Source: Pseudomonas sp. SLFW
GTDB lineage: Bacteria > Pseudomonadota > Gammaproteobacteria > Pseudomonadales > Pseudomonadaceae
Length of the DNA stretch: 64,000 bases
Assembly (NCBI RefSeq): GCF_009905615.1
Contig: NZ_JAAAKW010000001.1
Coordinates: 186,001-250,000, forward strand
Reading direction: 5' to 3'
The translations under genes and the position numbers were made by a program. The notes beneath the pieces are model-generated. The model was not told the DNA's origin and made no database searches. It saw only the letters and a list, made by a program, of their open reading frames with translations. Positions 42,807 to 51,385 of this stretch are shown in pieces. The first letter of the stretch is position 1. Each line of letters starts with the position of its first letter.

Positions 42807-42860
42807 CCTGTGGGAGACGCCGGAGGTTACGACGGCAGCGAAGGCGGTCGAGCTGACACA
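42807..42860. repeat. REP arm, family C (right)
   Basis: CCTGTGGGAGACGCCGGAGG continues into TTACGACGGCAGCGAAGGCG and ends TGACACA. It is the inverse complement of the arm at 42370-42422 and just downstream of pap. Confidence 0.85.
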
Positions 42861-42882
42861 CCACACGCCGCCTAAACACCGA

Positions 42883-44382
42883 TCACCTCTTCTTATCCCC
42901 CTTCTCAAACGCCGCCTCCAGCGCGTTGTTGATCGTGCGCAGCACTTTCACCCGCGCCCAGCGTTTGTCGTTGGCTTCGACCAGCGTCCACGGGGCGATT
43001 TCGGTGCTGGTGCGGTCGACCATGTCGCCCACGGCCTCACGGTATTGCGGCCATTTGCTGCGGTTGCGCCAGTCGTCTTCGGTGATCTTGTGGCGTTTGA
43101 AGGGGATCTTTTCCCGGGCCTTGAAGCGCTCCAACTGAGTCTGGTCGTCGATGGCCAACCAGAATTTAACGACGACGATGCCCGCGTCAGTGAGCTGTTC
43201 TTCGAAGTCGTTGATCTCGCTGTAGGCCCTCAGCCAGTCATCCTGTGAGCAGAAACCCTCGACCCGTTCCACCAGCACCCGGCCATACCAAGAACGGTCG
43301 AACACGGTGAATTTTCCTCGCGCCGGTATCTGTCGCCAGAAACGCCACAGGTACGGTTGGGCCAATTCGTCCTGTGTCGGCGCGGCAATCGGCACGATGT
43401 GGTATTGCCGAGGGTCGAGCGCCCCGGCCACGCGTTTGATCGCCCCGCCCTTGCCCGCCGCGTCGTTGCCTTCGAACACCGCGACCAGCGCGTGACGGCG
43501 CATGCGTTTGTCGCGCATCAGGCCGGACAGCCGCGCCTGCTCAGCGATCAACTGTTCGTCGTAATCATCCTTTTCCAGCGACAGGGTCATGTCCAGATTG
43601 TCGAGCAGGCTCAATTCATCGGTGTTACTCGGCAACGGCCCGATGTTGACCATGTTGGCGCTGCCTTCCGGCGTCTTCAGCGCGTTCTGCAACCCTTCCA
43701 GCAGCAGGCGGCCGACGGTCAGGCTGCGGTAGTTGGCGTCCACGCCTTCAATGACGTGCCACGGCGCGTAGTCGCGACTGGTGCGGCGCAACACCCGCTC
43801 GCCGAAGCGCACGAATTTGTCGTACGTCTGGGATTGCTGCCAGTCCAGCGGGCTGATGCGCCAGCTGTGCAGCGGGTCGTCCTTGAGGGTCTTGAGGCGC
43901 AGCTTCATCTGCTTCTTGGACAGGTGAAACCAGAACTTGAAGATCACTGCGCCCTCGTCGACGAGCATCTTCTCCAGACGTTCGGCGCCGTTGATCGCCT
44001 GATCGAGCACCGGGTCCTTGAACTGCTTGTGCACCCGGCCCTGAATCATCTGGCTGTACCAGTTGCCGAAGAAGATGCCGATGCGGCCTTTCGGGGGCAG
44101 TTGGCGCCAGTAACGCCAGACCGGCGGGTGGGCCAGCTCTTCGTCGGTCTGTTGATCGAAGGTGCGCACTTCGATGTAGCGCGGGTCCATCCAGTCGTTG
44201 AGCAGCTTGACCGTCTCGCCCTTGCCCGCGCCTTCGATGCCGTTGATCAACACGATGATCGGGCGCTTGGCCTGTTCATGCAGTTCGTATTGGGCTTCCA
44301 GCAGGGCTTCGCGAAGGGCCGGGACCTGTGCGTCGTAGGTCTCGTCGTCAATGGTGTGGCCGATTTCAGCGGATTCGAACAT
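42883..44382 (-). CDS. pap: Polyphosphate:AMP phosphotransferase (two-domain PPK2)
   Basis: A class II PPK2 enzyme expected to phosphorylate AMP to ADP with polyphosphate. The 499 residues contain two PPK2 domains. The first has Walker A NGIEGAGKGETVKLL and the motif TFDQQTDEELAHPP. The second has EGNDAAGKGGAIKRV, the lid segment APTQDELAQPYLWRFWRQIP and FDRSWYGRVLVERVEG. I start at the ATG after AGGAGCCCTAC (MFESAEIGHT); a TTG nine codons upstream is less likely. It is transcribed alone, with REP elements downstream. Confidence 0.9.
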   Translation of the reverse strand: MFESAEIGHTIDDETYDAQVPALREALLEAQYELHEQAKRPIIVLINGIEGAGKGETVKLLNDWMDPRYIEVRTFDQQTDEELAHPPVWRYWRQLPPKGRIGIFFGNWYSQMIQGRVHKQFKDPVLDQAINGAERLEKMLVDEGAVIFKFWFHLSKKQMKLRLKTLKDDPLHSWRISPLDWQQSQTYDKFVRFGERVLRRTSRDYAPWHVIEGVDANYRSLTVGRLLLEGLQNALKTPEGSANMVNIGPLPSNTDELSLLDNLDMTLSLEKDDYDEQLIAEQARLSGLMRDKRMRRHALVAVFEGNDAAGKGGAIKRVAGALDPRQYHIVPIAAPTQDELAQPYLWRFWRQIPARGKFTVFDRSWYGRVLVERVEGFCSQDDWLRAYSEINDFEEQLTDAGIVVVKFWLAIDDQTQLERFKAREKIPFKRHKITEDDWRNRSKWPQYREAVGDMVDRTSTEIAPWTLVEANDKRWARVKVLRTINNALEAAFEKGDKKR

Positions 44383-44549
44383 GTAGGGCTCCTGTTCCTT
44401 GTCGCTCAAGACTAGCGGATCAATGTCTGCGATGAGGACTGTGACAGCAAAAGCCTGTTATGGATCAATCGTCATGCAGCAAGATCGAGGGCGCAGTGGG
44501 TTAAGATGCCGACCTTGCACCTGCCCACGCGCCCTTTAGTAGCCCAACC

Positions 44550-46526
44550 ATGACCACCCTCCAGCACGCCCAGCTCGACTGGGATGAAAACGGCAACCCG
44601 ATTTCCCGGGCCTTTGCCGACGTCTACTTTTCCAACGAATCAGGTTTGGCCGAGACGCGTCATGTGTTCCTGACCCAGAACGCGTTGCAGGAACGCTTCA
44701 CCGCGCTGCCTGCGAACGGGCGCCTGGTGATTGGCGAGACCGGGTTTGGCACGGGGCTGAATTTTCTCTGCGCCTGGCAACTGTTCGATGCCTGCGCGGC
44801 CCCCGGTGCGCGGCTGCACTTCGTCAGCGTCGAAAAATTTCCGCTCAGCCGCGCCGACCTCGTGCGCGCCCTGAACCTGTGGCCCGAGCTGAAACCCTTT
44901 GCCGACCCACTGCTCGCGCAGTACGTCGCGATTCACGAAGGCTTTCAACGGCTGGTGTTCGACGGCGGACGCGTGACCCTGACCCTGTTGATCGGCGATG
45001 CACTGGAGATGCTGCCGCAACTGGACGGGCCCATTGATGCGTGGTTTCTCGACGGTTTCGCGCCCGCGAAAAATCCGGAAATGTGGACCCCTGAACTGTT
45101 TGCCGAACTGGCACGTCTGGCCGCGCCGAACTCGACCATTGGCACGTTCACCAGCACGGGCTGGGTCCGTCGCGCCTTGAACGCGGCGGGTTTCAAGATG
45201 AAACGGGTGCCGGGCATCGGGCACAAATGGGAGGTTTTGCGAGGGGTGTTCGTGGGCTGGCCTGAAGCTGCTGCCGCTCCTGCGGCGGCGAAACCCTGGT
45301 TTGCTCGCCCCTCTTTCAAGCACGCGGAACGCAAGGCACTGGTGATCGGCGCAGGACTGGCGGGCTGTGCCACGGCGTCGAGCCTTGCGGCTCGGGGTTG
45401 GCAGGTCAGCCTGCTGGAACGTCATGACGACCTGGCGCAAGAAGCGTCGGGCAATCCGCAGGGCGTGCTGTACCTGAAGCTCTCGGCACACGGCACGGCG
45501 TTGTCGCAGCTGATCCTCAGCGGCTTCGGCCACACCCGGCGCCTGCTGGAACGGCTTGAGCGAGGTGTGGATTGGGGCGATTGCGGCGTGCTGCAACTGG
45601 CGTTCGACGAGAAGGAAGGCGAGCGACAGGCGCAATTGGCCGAGGCGTTTTCCCCCGGTTTGCTGCATGTGTTGAATCAAGCTGATGCCGAAGGCGCAGC
45701 GGGCGTGGCGCTCCCTAGCGGCGGGCTGTTTTACCCGGAAGGCGGCTGGGTGCACCCGCCCGCGCTGTGTCGGCACCAGGCCAGCGTGTCGAACATTCAA
45801 TTGATGACGCACAACGACGTGGTCGACCTGCGCCGTGACGGTGATGTGTGGCAAGCGTGGGAGGGCCAGCACCTGCTGGATTCGGCCCCTGTCGTGGTGC
45901 TGGCCGGAGCTGCGGAAGTGAAACGCTTCCCGGCCAGCGCCGATCTGCCGCTCAAGCGCATTCGCGGGCAGATCACCCGATTGCCCGAAACCGCCGCCAG
46001 CCAGTCGCTGAAAACAGTGGTCTGCGCCGAAGGCTACGTCGCGCCGGGTCGCCTGGGCGAACACACCCTCGGCGCCAGTTTCGACTTCAACAGCGACGAT
46101 CTCACCCCCACCACCGCTGAACACTTGGGCAATCTTGCGCTGCTGCGGGAAATCTCCGCCGACCTGACCGAGCGTCTGCAGGCCGAGCAATTGCCTGTCG
46201 ACCAGCTGCAAGGCCGCGCCGCTTTCCGCTGCACCAGCCCCGATTACCTGCCCATCGTCGGGCCGCTGGCGGATCGCGAGGCGTTTTTCGAGGCCTACGC
46301 GGTACTGCGCAAAGACGCCCGACAAATCCCCGAAACCGAATGCCCGTGGCTGGACGGGCTGTACGTCAACAGCGGCCACGGCTCGCGAGGTCTGATCACC
46401 GCGCCGTTGTCCGGGGAATTGATCGCGGCGTGGCTGGACAACGAACCCCTTCCCTTGCCACGCAGCGTGGCCGAGGCGTGTCATCCGAACCGGTTTTTGG
46501 TGAGGCAGTTGATTCGTGGGAAATGA
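44550..46526 (+). CDS. mnmC: MnmC, bifunctional tRNA mnm5s2U biosynthesis protein
   Basis: Catalyses the last two steps of 5-methylaminomethyl-2-thiouridine formation at tRNA position 34. The 658-residue protein has an N-terminal SAM methyltransferase (MnmC2) with GETGFGTGLNFL at residues 62-73 and DGFAPAKNPEMW. A C-terminal FAD oxidase (MnmC1) carries the dinucleotide-binding GAGLAG at residues 267-272 and GHGSRGL near the end. The fused arrangement and length are those of gamma-proteobacteria. It is monocistronic, with REP elements downstream. Confidence 0.95.
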   Translation: MTTLQHAQLDWDENGNPISRAFADVYFSNESGLAETRHVFLTQNALQERFTALPANGRLVIGETGFGTGLNFLCAWQLFDACAAPGARLHFVSVEKFPLSRADLVRALNLWPELKPFADPLLAQYVAIHEGFQRLVFDGGRVTLTLLIGDALEMLPQLDGPIDAWFLDGFAPAKNPEMWTPELFAELARLAAPNSTIGTFTSTGWVRRALNAAGFKMKRVPGIGHKWEVLRGVFVGWPEAAAAPAAAKPWFARPSFKHAERKALVIGAGLAGCATASSLAARGWQVSLLERHDDLAQEASGNPQGVLYLKLSAHGTALSQLILSGFGHTRRLLERLERGVDWGDCGVLQLAFDEKEGERQAQLAEAFSPGLLHVLNQADAEGAAGVALPSGGLFYPEGGWVHPPALCRHQASVSNIQLMTHNDVVDLRRDGDVWQAWEGQHLLDSAPVVVLAGAAEVKRFPASADLPLKRIRGQITRLPETAASQSLKTVVCAEGYVAPGRLGEHTLGASFDFNSDDLTPTTAEHLGNLALLREISADLTERLQAEQLPVDQLQGRAAFRCTSPDYLPIVGPLADREAFFEAYAVLRKDARQIPETECPWLDGLYVNSGHGSRGLITAPLSGELIAAWLDNEPLPLPRSVAEACHPNRFLVRQLIRGK

Positions 46527-46551
46527 AGTGAGTGTTCCAGGCGATCCCTTC

Positions 46552-46673
46552 GTACCTGACCCACCGCATTCGCCACTGTCGTAACCTCCAGCAGCTCCCA
46601 CAGAGACCGCGTCGACTCAATATCCCTGTGGGAGACGCCGGAGGTTACGACGGCAGCGAAGCGGCGGGTCAGT
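46552..46673. repeat. REP pair, family C (outward-facing)
   Basis: The left arm contains TGTCGTAACCTCCAGCAGCT and CCCACAG; the right arm is CTGTGGGAGACGCCGGAGGT continuing to CAGCGAAGCGGCGGGTCAG. Flanking GACCCACC/GGCGGGTC extends the symmetry. It fills the gap between mnmC and the ABC genes together with a GCGCTCCTACGGTCTGCGGCC-type REP tail (core CTCCTACGGTCTGCGGCC). Confidence 0.8.
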
Positions 46674-46802
46674 GACAGGGATGGTGCCTGGCACAACGCT
46701 TTCGCGGGCAAGTGCGCTCCTACGGTCTGCGGCCAGAAGCAGATCGCGAACACTACGCAAATCCCGGTATGCTCCCCCCATCCTTCCATCAGGTGCCTGT
46801 CA

Positions 46803-47471
46803 ATGCTGCAAGTCCAAGGCGTGTTCAAGAGCTATGCCACGGCCCAAGGCCCGTTGACAGTACTGCGCGGGGTGGATTTGCGGTTGGGCCAGGGCGAAAG
46901 TCTGGCATTGATGGGCGAGTCCGGCAGCGGCAAGAGCACGCTCCTGCACTTGGTCGCCGGTCTGGATCAGGCGGATCAGGGCAGCATCGAGATCGCGGGC
47001 AAGCGTCTGGATCAGATGAATGAAGCGCAACTCGCCAACTGGCGGCGTACTGAAATCGGTCTGGTGTTCCAGCAGTTCAACCTGATCGGCAGCCTCAAGG
47101 TCGAGGACAACCTCGCGTTTCAGGCGCGGCTGGCGGGGCGTCATGACGCGGCTTGGCAGGCCGAGTTGGTCGAGCGATTGGGCCTCGGCGAATTGCTCAA
47201 ACGTTATCCCGAACAACTGTCCGGCGGCCAGCAGCAGCGGGTCGCCATCGGTCGTGCCCTCGCCTCGCGTCCCGGCCTGTTGCTGGCAGACGAACCCACC
47301 GGCAGCCTCGACGAAAGCACCAGCGACGAAGTCCTGCAATTGCTGCTGGACCTGCTGGTCGACAGCCCCACCAGCCTGTTGATGGTCACCCATAGCCCGA
47401 GGGTCGCAGCGCGACTGAACCGTCAGGTGGTGTTGCACCTGGGCCTGCTGGCCGCTGAAGGCGAACGCTGA
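46803..47471 (+). CDS. ABC transporter ATP-binding protein (LolD/MacB type)
   Basis: A 222-residue ATPase with Walker A GESGSGKST (residues 38-46), signature LSGGQQQRVAIGRAL, Walker B LLLADEPTGSLD and H-loop MVTHSPRVA. Q-loop LVFQQFNL is as in LolD-type proteins that drive mechanotransmission or lipoprotein handling rather than solute import. Its stop overlaps the start of the permease gene by one base. With the permease and lipoprotein that follow it resembles the AttEFGH arrangement. Confidence 0.92.
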   Translation: MLQVQGVFKSYATAQGPLTVLRGVDLRLGQGESLALMGESGSGKSTLLHLVAGLDQADQGSIEIAGKRLDQMNEAQLANWRRTEIGLVFQQFNLIGSLKVEDNLAFQARLAGRHDAAWQAELVERLGLGELLKRYPEQLSGGQQQRVAIGRALASRPGLLLADEPTGSLDESTSDEVLQLLLDLLVDSPTSLLMVTHSPRVAARLNRQVVLHLGLLAAEGER

Positions 47472-49951
47472 TGGCGGTGTTTTTCTGGCCGCTCAAGGCG
47501 CTGCTCAGCCATTGGCGGCGCCACCCCGTGCAGTTTTGCAGCGTGCTGACCGGCCTGTGGCTGGCGACCAGTCTGCTCACGGGCGTGCAGGCCCTGAACA
47601 GTCAGGCGCGAGAGAGTTACGCCAAGGCCAGTCAGTTGATCGGCGGCGAGCCGCAAAAAGTGCTGGTCGCGCCCAACGGCGCAAATTATTCCCAAGAGCT
47701 GTTCGTCAGCCTGCGCCGTGCGGGTTGGCCGGTGTCGCCTGCGTTGCGCGGTCGCATCACCCTGAAAGACGTTCCCGATCAGCGCTTGGTCCTGCTGGGC
47801 ATTGAGCCGGTGACGCTGCCGGTCAACACGGCGCTGGCCGGACAGACGCTGGACACCGCGCAAATCGTCGAATTTTTCACGCCGCCCGGCAGCACCTGGA
47901 TTTCCCCGCAGACGATGCAGGCGCTGGGGCTGCATGAAGGTGACCGCCCGCTGAGCGAATCCGGTCAAGCGCTGCCGCCGATTCACGCTCAACCAGACAT
48001 GGCCCCCGGTCTGCTGCTGATGGACATCGGCTTCGTCCAACAACTGCTGAACCAGCCCGATCAGATCTCGCGGATGATCCTGCCGAGCGACTTCGCCGAA
48101 GACCCGCCGCCCCTGCCGGACGACATGAAAGGCGAGCTGGTGATCCGCAAAAGCGGCGAAGACAACGACCTTGGGCGTCTCACCGAAAGCTTTCACTTGA
48201 ACCTCGACGCGCTGGGTTTTCTGTCGTTCGTGGTGGGCCTTTTCATTGTCCACGCGGCGATTGGCCTGGCGCTGGAGCAACGTCGGGGGCTGCTGCGCAA
48301 CCTGCGAGCCTGCGGGGTCAGTGCCCGGGGGCTTATCGCCAGTCTGGTGATCGAACTGGGGGCGCTGGCATTGCTGGGCGGGATTGCCGGGGTCATCAGC
48401 GGGTATTGGCTGGCGAGCCTGCTGCTGCCCGACGTCGCCGCAAGTTTGCGCGGGCTGTACGGCGCGGAGCTGGCCGGGCACCTGAATCTGAGCCTCTGGT
48501 GGTGGCTCAGTGGTTTGGGTGTCTCGCTGCTGGGCGCCTTTCTCGCCGGGGCCAGCAGCCTGTTGCGGGCGGCGCGCCTGCCGTTGCTGGCCTTGGCCAA
48601 CGCGCAAGCCTGGCATGACACCCACGCGGGCTGGTTGAAGCGCCAAGGCTGGATCGCGGGCATTTCGGCCGTGATTGCGCTGCTCGCCGCGCTGTTCGGC
48701 AACAGCCTGGCGGAGGGTTTCGTGTTGATGGCAAGCCTGCTGCTCAGTGCCGCGCTGGGTCTGCCGGTGCTGCTCAACGCCCTGCTCAATGTGTTGCTCG
48801 GCAAAAGCCGCTCGGTGCTGGGCCAGTGGTTTCTCGCCGATTGTCGTCAGCAATTGCCGGCCTTGAGCCTGGCGCTGATGGCGCTGCTGTTGGCGATGGC
48901 GGCGAACATCGGCGCGGGCAGCATGACGTCGGGTTTCCGCCAGACCTTCACCCACTGGCTGGAGCAGCGCCTCAGCGCCGAGCTGTACATCAACCCGCAA
49001 AACCCGGCTCAGGCTGCGCCGTTGCAAAAATGGCTGAGCGAACAACCCCTGACTCGCGCCGTGCTGCCCAACTGGCAGGTGTCACTGCAACTGCGCGGCT
49101 GGCCCGCCGAGCTGTACGGCGTGATCGACAATCCGCATTACCGTCAGCACTGGCCGCTGCTGGTGTCTTCCGGGGAGGACCCTTGGGGTCAATTGGCCAA
49201 GGACAACACGCTGATGCTCAGCGAACAGTTGGCGCGGCGGCTCAAGGTCAGCGTCGGCGATGAAGTGAAGCTCCCCGCGCCGGACGGAGACTGGCCGCTG
49301 AAGGTCGTCGGCATCTACGCCGATTACGGCAATCCCAAAGGCCACATGCTGGTCAACGCCAATCACCTCCTCGCACACTGGCCGGACCTGACGCCCAACC
49401 GTTTCAACCTGCGCATCGACACCCGTGCCATCCCGCAATTGCTGCGGGTGTTGCACAACAAATTCACCATCGATGACAACCGCATCGTCGATCAGATCCA
49501 GCTCAAGGCGTGGTCGCGGCAGGTATTCGAACGCACCTTTTCCGCGACCGCTGCGCTCAACAGCCTGACCCTGATGGTGGCGGGGGTGGCGCTGTTCATC
49601 AGCCTGCTGACCCAGAGCCAGAGCCGCCTCGGGCAACTCGCGCCGCTGTGGGCCTTGGGGGTGACGCGCAAGCAATTGATGTTGCTGAACCTAGCGCAAA
49701 CCTGGCTGCTGGCGGTGCTGACACTGGTGCTGGCGATCCCGCTGGGGCTGTTGCTGGCGTGGTGCCTGGACGCGGTGATCAACGTTCAGGCCTTCGGTTG
49801 GCGGCTGCCGTTGCAGGTGTTCCCGATGCAGCTGCTGCGCCTGATGCTGCTGGCGATGCTCGCGACTTTGCTGGCCTCGGCGTGGCCGTTGTATCGCCTG
49901 TATCGCACCCGACCTGCCGATTTGCTGAGGACGTTCGCCAATGAAAATTAA
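47471..49951 (+). CDS. FtsX-like ABC transporter permease
   Basis: An 826-residue membrane protein of the FtsX/MacB-like permease class, with a first span near residues 20-40. A large extracytoplasmic domain follows, then three spans in the middle (FLSFVVGLFIVHAAIGLALEQ onward), a second set of spans and extracytoplasmic region, and three C-terminal spans (SLTLMVAGVALFISLLTQSQ onward). This duplicated layout is equivalent to two permeases fused. Its last 11 bases overlap the lipoprotein gene. The substrate is unknown. Confidence 0.9.
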   Translation: MAVFFWPLKALLSHWRRHPVQFCSVLTGLWLATSLLTGVQALNSQARESYAKASQLIGGEPQKVLVAPNGANYSQELFVSLRRAGWPVSPALRGRITLKDVPDQRLVLLGIEPVTLPVNTALAGQTLDTAQIVEFFTPPGSTWISPQTMQALGLHEGDRPLSESGQALPPIHAQPDMAPGLLLMDIGFVQQLLNQPDQISRMILPSDFAEDPPPLPDDMKGELVIRKSGEDNDLGRLTESFHLNLDALGFLSFVVGLFIVHAAIGLALEQRRGLLRNLRACGVSARGLIASLVIELGALALLGGIAGVISGYWLASLLLPDVAASLRGLYGAELAGHLNLSLWWWLSGLGVSLLGAFLAGASSLLRAARLPLLALANAQAWHDTHAGWLKRQGWIAGISAVIALLAALFGNSLAEGFVLMASLLLSAALGLPVLLNALLNVLLGKSRSVLGQWFLADCRQQLPALSLALMALLLAMAANIGAGSMTSGFRQTFTHWLEQRLSAELYINPQNPAQAAPLQKWLSEQPLTRAVLPNWQVSLQLRGWPAELYGVIDNPHYRQHWPLLVSSGEDPWGQLAKDNTLMLSEQLARRLKVSVGDEVKLPAPDGDWPLKVVGIYADYGNPKGHMLVNANHLLAHWPDLTPNRFNLRIDTRAIPQLLRVLHNKFTIDDNRIVDQIQLKAWSRQVFERTFSATAALNSLTLMVAGVALFISLLTQSQSRLGQLAPLWALGVTRKQLMLLNLAQTWLLAVLTLVLAIPLGLLLAWCLDAVINVQAFGWRLPLQVFPMQLLRLMLLAMLATLLASAWPLYRLYRTRPADLLRTFANEN

Positions 49952-51029
49952 GGCGGTTGCCCTGCTGACGGTCGTGCTGTTGATGGCGGGCTGTGACGAA
50001 AAAACCGAGGAAGAAAAAGGCTTCGCAGGGCTGGCGGACGACGCGGCGAGTTATGCCCAAGTCACGCCGGACAAGCATTTCGTGTTTCCGCTGGACCACG
50101 GCGCGCACAACGACTTCCGCATTGAATGGTGGTACGTCACCGCCAACCTCAAGGACGCCGACGGCCAGTCATTCGGCGTGCAATGGACGCTGTTTCGCAA
50201 CGCCCTGCCCCGCTCGAAAACCGGGCCGCAGGACAACCACGGCTGGAACAACCGCAACCTGTGGATGGGCCACGCCGCCGTGACCTCGGAGGACGAGCAC
50301 TACGCCGCCGAGCGTTACGCCCGAGGGGGTGTGGGTCAGGCGGGCGTAACACTGGCGCCGTTGTCGGCATGGATCGACGATTGGGGTTTGACCAGCCATG
50401 CCAGCGTCGAAGACCCACTGGCCGACATGCAACTGGAAGCCCGTGGGCCGCATTTCAGCTATCGCCTGCACCTGACGTCGAGCAAGCCGCTGGTGCTGCA
50501 AGGCCACCAGGGTTTCAGCCAGAAATCCGAACAGGGGCAGGCTTCGTATTACTACAGCCAGCCGTTTTTTCAGGCCGAAGGCAGCGTCGAGATTGACGGC
50601 CAGACGTATCAGGTCTCCGGCCCCGCCTGGCTGGACCGCGAATGGAGCAGCCAGCCGCTGACGCAAAACCAGACCGGCTGGGACTGGTTCTCCCTGCACC
50701 TGAAAGATGGCTCGGACGTGATGCTGTACCGCATGCGACAACGGCACAACGACCCTTACCTGACGGGCACCTGGATCAACGCCGATGGCAGCACAGAGCA
50801 ATTGGCGGCGAAGGACATCGAGCTGGAACCTGAAGACACTACCGATGTGCAAGGCCGCGACATGCCCACCCGTTGGTCGGTGAAAATCCCCGGCAAGGGC
50901 GTGGACGTGACCGTTGAAGCGCTCAATTCACAAGCGTGGATGGACCTGCAGATTCCCTATTGGGAAGGCCCGGTGCGGGTGAGCGGGAGCCAGAAAGGCG
51001 TGGGGTATCTGGAGATGACGGGGTATTAG
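49941..51029 (+). CDS. AttH/CrtC-like lipocalin-domain lipoprotein
   Basis: A 362-residue lipoprotein with lipobox LLMAGC (Cys18). Two lipocalin-like halves of the AttH/carotenoid-hydratase-like family follow, with the typical IEWWYVTANL, FGVQWTLFR, WMGHAAVTSEDEHYAAERYARG and WLDREWSSQPL segments. No carotenoid genes are nearby, so an enzymatic role on carotenoids is not implied. Coupling to the ABC permease suggests handling of a hydrophobic envelope compound. The true substrate is unknown. Confidence 0.87.
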   Translation: MKIKAVALLTVVLLMAGCDEKTEEEKGFAGLADDAASYAQVTPDKHFVFPLDHGAHNDFRIEWWYVTANLKDADGQSFGVQWTLFRNALPRSKTGPQDNHGWNNRNLWMGHAAVTSEDEHYAAERYARGGVGQAGVTLAPLSAWIDDWGLTSHASVEDPLADMQLEARGPHFSYRLHLTSSKPLVLQGHQGFSQKSEQGQASYYYSQPFFQAEGSVEIDGQTYQVSGPAWLDREWSSQPLTQNQTGWDWFSLHLKDGSDVMLYRMRQRHNDPYLTGTWINADGSTEQLAAKDIELEPEDTTDVQGRDMPTRWSVKIPGKGVDVTVEALNSQAWMDLQIPYWEGPVRVSGSQKGVGYLEMTGY

Positions 51030-51054
51030 CGTCATGCACAACCCCGCTTCTGCC

Positions 51055-51250
51055 CGAAGGCCGTGGGAGTTGGCTTGTGATTCTGTGGGAGTTGGCTTGC
51101 CTACGATCTGTTGCGAAGCGACAGCAAAATCCGCTCGCACGATCAATCTGACATACCCGAGGTGTCTGATTTCACTGCCGCTTCGCGCCCGATCGTCTGA
51201 TCGCAGCCCGGAGCAAGCTTACTCCCACGCCTTCGGCAGAATCACAAGCA
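51055..51250. repeat. Compound REP element, family B
   Basis: Contains a duplicated GTGGGAGTTGGCTTG start (the second copy continuing CCTACGATCTGTTGCGAAGC), an internal inverted segment (CACTGCCGCTTCGCGCC) and a right end AGCAAGCTTACTCCCACGCC followed by TTCGGCAGAATCAC. It occupies most of the 356-bp gap before the NAGGN operon. The last ~130 bp should carry that operon's promoter. Confidence 0.75.
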
Positions 51251-51252
51251 GC

Positions 51253-51277
51253 TGGTGAGAATCCAGCGGTCTCACCA
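51253..51277. promoter_or_regulatory. Perfect 8-bp inverted repeat upstream of the NAGGN operon
   Basis: TGGTGAGA and TCTCACCA are separated by 9 bp, about 110 bp before the first start codon. The symmetry and spacing would suit a dimeric regulator, but no known consensus is matched. Confidence 0.35.
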
Positions 51278-51385
51278 CAGGCCTTATAACCGATCGTTCT
51301 AAAACTCTCGCAATCCGCACCGGTCAGTCTTTGGGTAGCCGGACTTCCCCGGCCACATTCCCCAACGGAAAACCGGTAAGGACTT

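Noticed and set aside
44640..46601. 653-codon open frame opposite mnmC
   Set aside because: It is fully antisense to a clear mnmC with intact motifs, and the Arg/Gly/Gln-rich product has no recognisable features.
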